Source: an uncultured Draconibacterium sp.
Lineage (GTDB): Bacteria > Bacteroidota > Bacteroidia > Bacteroidales > Prolixibacteraceae
Direction of reading: 5' to 3'
Length of the DNA stretch: 64,000 nt
NCBI RefSeq assembly: GCF_913060805.1
Contig: NZ_CAJXTC010000003.1
Span: 62,001 to 126,000 of the forward strand
In this document: positions 61,647 through 64,000 of the stretch, in pieces
How positions within the stretch are numbered: position 1 is the stretch's first letter
Layout of the letters: every line of letters starts with the position of its first letter
Translations under genes and position numbers: made by a program
The notes under the pieces: generated by a model
Told to the model about the DNA's origin: nothing
Database searches by the model: none
Seen by the model: the letters and a program-made list of their open reading frames with translations, nothing else

Positions 61647-61829
61647 TTCCACAACTCTTATTGACGCTTGTCAATACTTTTTACTGAATTAGTTCCTTTC
61701 AAATCGGTGTCGATAAGACGGATTCGGAATGAAGCGCAACAGCCTGCCTGCATGGTTCGTATAAAACTATGTATGTGCGATTGTGTGTTTTTATGAAATT
61801 TTCAAAATGAACTTTTAATATCAAAAGAG

Positions 61830-63398
61830 ATGATCAGTACGAAAGAATCATTAAACGTTGATGAAATGATGCGTGCTTACGATTTTACGCCCGAAACAAT
61901 ACAAACTATTAATAGTGAGGAACTTTTGCCTGCTGGCTTAATTCGCCGACTGCAAAAATGTTATCCTAAGTATTCCCAATTTTCAAAACAAAAGGAACCA
62001 CTTTTTAAAGGGAAAACACATTATTCAGGATTGATCGGTTTTCGCGAAATTTTGCATGTACTAAAAGCAAATGGTGTAGAGATTGACCGTATAAAAGAAC
62101 GCGAGTTTTTCCTGGAAGTGTACCGTTTTATGGCTACCAAACATATCCTGAATACCATCGATTGGAGCAACTATAAAAATGATCCGAATTACTACCTGGT
62201 ATTTCCACAGCCGGATATGATTAACAAAGCAGATGTACAAAAATACCAGGATGCCGAAAGCGATGACGAACGACGGAAAGTTGTTGAAGCGTACCAGTTA
62301 AAAACCAATCCGCACGACGGCAAACAGAAGCTGAATAAACCTTTCTTTTACAATGAAGAGGGGCAAATAGAAATTCTGGAAGGTAGCCAGCATAAATATC
62401 CGCCAATTAAACTAATTCTGGATGCCGGAACACAAAACTGCTTTGCTTTTTGCACTTACTGTTTCAGGCATGCGCAGGTTCGTGGCGATGAGGACATGTT
62501 TGTGCAGCGCGATATCCGCCAGGTGCACAATTACCTGAAAAAACACAAAGAGGTTACCGACATTTTAATTACCGGGGGAGACGCGGGCTACATTTCTTTT
62601 AAGCGTTTAAAAGAATACCTCACTCCAATTTTAGAAGATGAAGAGCTACTGCACATTCGCACGCTGCGGATCGGTTCACGGGCTATCACTTTTCATCCTG
62701 AGCATCTGCTCACCGATCAATTCAAAGAAATTTTGGAATTACTGAAAATGACCGTTGAAAATGGTGTTCAGGTAGTTTGGATGTCGCACACATCAACACC
62801 GCGTGAATTGTTGAATCCTGGAGCAATTGTTGCCATTCAGCGCCTGAAAAAATATGGCATCAAGGTGAAAAGTCAGAGTCCGATTATGAACACGATTAGT
62901 TTGTATAAGGATGAAAATGGGAAAGTGGATGTGGATCGTTCGGCACAAAACTGGATCGATTTGGGAAATATTATGGCCATGGTTGGAGTCGGTTTCCATT
63001 CGATGTATTGCGCAAGGCCAACCGGCGAGCATCATCATTTTACGGCTCCATTGGCCGACATTACTAAAGTATTCAACAAAGTATATCGCAGTCTGGCGTC
63101 GATAAATCGTCCGTCGCGTTACATCACCATGACTTCCTCTGCAGGAAAGACTTCACTGATGGGAACAACTGTGATTGACGGTGAAAAAGTGTTTGTTCTC
63201 AAATTCAACGAAGCCCGGAACATGGAGTGGATGGACCGCGTATATTTTGCAGAGTACGATGAGCAGGAAAATACGATAGAAAAGTTAAAGCCATACAAGG
63301 CCGACAAATATTTCTACGAAGATGAACTGGAAGAGATTGAAGGAAGGCTGGAAGAGGCGTTAAAAAGAGAATCGTTAAAAATGGCAAGACATGATTAA
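61830..63398 (+). CDS. KamA-family radical SAM aminomutase-like enzyme, long form
   Basis: 522 residues against about 416 for lysine 2,3-aminomutase; an extra 100 or so residues precede the catalytic part. Radical SAM cluster motif Cys204-x3-Cys208-x2-Cys211 in 'NCFAFCTYCFRH'; 'ILITGGDAG' for SAM; PLP lysine Lys440 in 'SSAGKTSLM', aligned with the 'PGGGGK' lysine of KamA. By my hand alignment the two aspartates that bind the substrate's side-chain amine in KamA (after the 'QC' and seven before the PLP lysine) are Ala395 and Thr433 here. So it probably acts on an amino acid other than lysine. It overlaps the CoA-transferase gene by 8 nt. Confidence 0.88.
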   Translation: MISTKESLNVDEMMRAYDFTPETIQTINSEELLPAGLIRRLQKCYPKYSQFSKQKEPLFKGKTHYSGLIGFREILHVLKANGVEIDRIKEREFFLEVYRFMATKHILNTIDWSNYKNDPNYYLVFPQPDMINKADVQKYQDAESDDERRKVVEAYQLKTNPHDGKQKLNKPFFYNEEGQIEILEGSQHKYPPIKLILDAGTQNCFAFCTYCFRHAQVRGDEDMFVQRDIRQVHNYLKKHKEVTDILITGGDAGYISFKRLKEYLTPILEDEELLHIRTLRIGSRAITFHPEHLLTDQFKEILELLKMTVENGVQVVWMSHTSTPRELLNPGAIVAIQRLKKYGIKVKSQSPIMNTISLYKDENGKVDVDRSAQNWIDLGNIMAMVGVGFHSMYCARPTGEHHHFTAPLADITKVFNKVYRSLASINRPSRYITMTSSAGKTSLMGTTVIDGEKVFVLKFNEARNMEWMDRVYFAEYDEQENTIEKLKPYKADKYFYEDELEEIEGRLEEALKRESLKMARHD

Positions 63399-64000
63399 CA
63401 AGATCGTGAATTCGGCAAAAGAAGCGGTTGCCGGAATTTTCGATGGAGCAACCGTAATGATCAGTGGTTTTGGTGAAGCCGGCAGCCCGGTGGAATTGAT
63501 TCACGCATTGGTCGATCAGGGAGCAAAAGACCTGACAGTGGTAAGTAACAACGCCGGAAGCGGTCATGTTGGTCTGGCAGCACTCATCGAAAACCGACAG
63601 GTGAAAAAGATTCTCTGCTCTTTTCCACGTACCGCTATTTCTGTTGTTTTTCCCGAGTTGTATCGGGCCGGCGAAATAGAATTGGAGCTGGTGCCGCAAG
63701 GGACGTTAGCTGAACGAATTCGTGCCGGAGGTGCGGGAGTTCCTGCATTTTATTCACCCACAACCGTTAACACGCCTTTGGCAGAAGGCAAAGAAATACG
63801 TGAGTTTAATGGCAGGCAATACGTGATGGAAGAAGCTATTCATGCCGATTTCGCTTTGGTAAAATGTTCAGCTGCCGATAAATACGGCAACCTCATTTAC
63901 AACAAAACAGCCCGCAATTTTGGGCCGGTTATGTGTATGGCAGCCAAAACAACAATCGTGCAGGCCAAACAAGTGGTTGAACTTGGAAGTATCGATCCTG
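63391..64000 (+). CDS. 3-oxoacid CoA-transferase subunit A, cut by window end
   Basis: The ATG at 63391 overlaps the last 8 nt of the KamA-like gene (ATGATTAA), so translation is coupled. 203 codons are open to the window end; about 30 residues are probably missing. Seen: '[22 protein letters not shown]', '[17 protein letters not shown]', '[27 protein letters not shown]'-type text and '[24 protein letters not shown]', as in AtoD/ScoA/PcaI alpha subunits. The beta subunit with the catalytic Glu should follow. It moves CoA between acyl-CoA and an oxo acid, and with the aminomutase suggests a fermentation of an amino acid by way of CoA esters. Confidence 0.9.
   Translation, partial: [203 protein letters not shown]

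Noticed and set aside
61197-61829. Known lysine riboswitch upstream of the KamA-like gene
   Set aside because: The conserved core sequences of the lysine riboswitch are not seen; only generic hairpins are present.

Overview
This window looks like chromosomal DNA from a free-living, glycan-degrading member of the Bacteroidota, most likely marine or sediment Bacteroidales/Marinilabiliales (Prolixibacteraceae-like). That placement is an inference. It rests on SusC/SusD pairs, a DUF4249 lipoprotein paired with a TonB-dependent receptor, a type IX secretion C-terminal domain, DUF5606, the YbbR-CoaE order, many SPII lipoproteins, and promoters of the Bacteroidetes type (TTG or TTTG, about 19-21 nt, TAnnTTTG). 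No plasmid, phage, transposase or CRISPR genes were seen.

Layout. 1-17 kb is mostly housekeeping: the 3' end of a sulfatase, tRNA-Leu(GAG), purL, a DJ-1 protein, an ECF sigma factor, a TonB receptor, DUF5606, a DEDDh exonuclease, an OmpA-type protein, argS, a MOSC protein, and a YbbR-coaE-TerB/DnaJ operon. 17-22 kb holds a TonB receptor/DUF4249 pair and a T9SS-sorted surface protein. 22-26.3 kb is a LacI-controlled unit for unsaturated uronate use (kduI, kduD, DUF4861). Its repressor and its operon diverge from a palindromic operator that contains the -33 elements of both promoters. 26.6-37.2 kb is a polysaccharide utilization locus: GH92 and a membrane protein on the minus strand, then susC and two very similar susD genes on the plus strand.

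37-44.4 kb contains a fused SpmA/SpmB-like membrane protein, a 21-nt tandem repeat array, a Dabb protein, kdsA, and a four-gene efflux operon with overlapping genes (K+ channel, HlyD, DUF2955, NodT/TolC). 44.5-45.1 kb is a small minus-strand transcription unit with its own promoter, a 56-codon ORF and a terminator, which I cannot assign. 45-52 kb has a GH29 fucosidase and a complete-looking spermidine module: arginine decarboxylase, agmatinase, carboxy(nor)spermidine dehydrogenase and carboxy(nor)spermidine decarboxylase, arranged around a palindromic intergenic region. 52-61 kb holds a nitroreductase, a small secreted jelly-roll-like protein, PepD, an AhpD-like protein, an AI-2E transporter, a sialate O-acetylesterase, a lipoprotein MEMO homologue and a saccharopine dehydrogenase. 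61.8-64 kb starts an amino-acid-catabolic operon: a long KamA-family radical SAM enzyme that lacks the lysine-binding aspartates of lysine 2,3-aminomutase, overlapping a CoA-transferase A subunit cut off by the window end.

The points most worth a second look are the KamA-like/CoA-transferase pair, the exact 21-bp array at 38.7-39.0 kb, the roughly 200-bp composite palindrome at 26.4-26.6 kb, and the orphan transcription unit at 44.5-45.1 kb.
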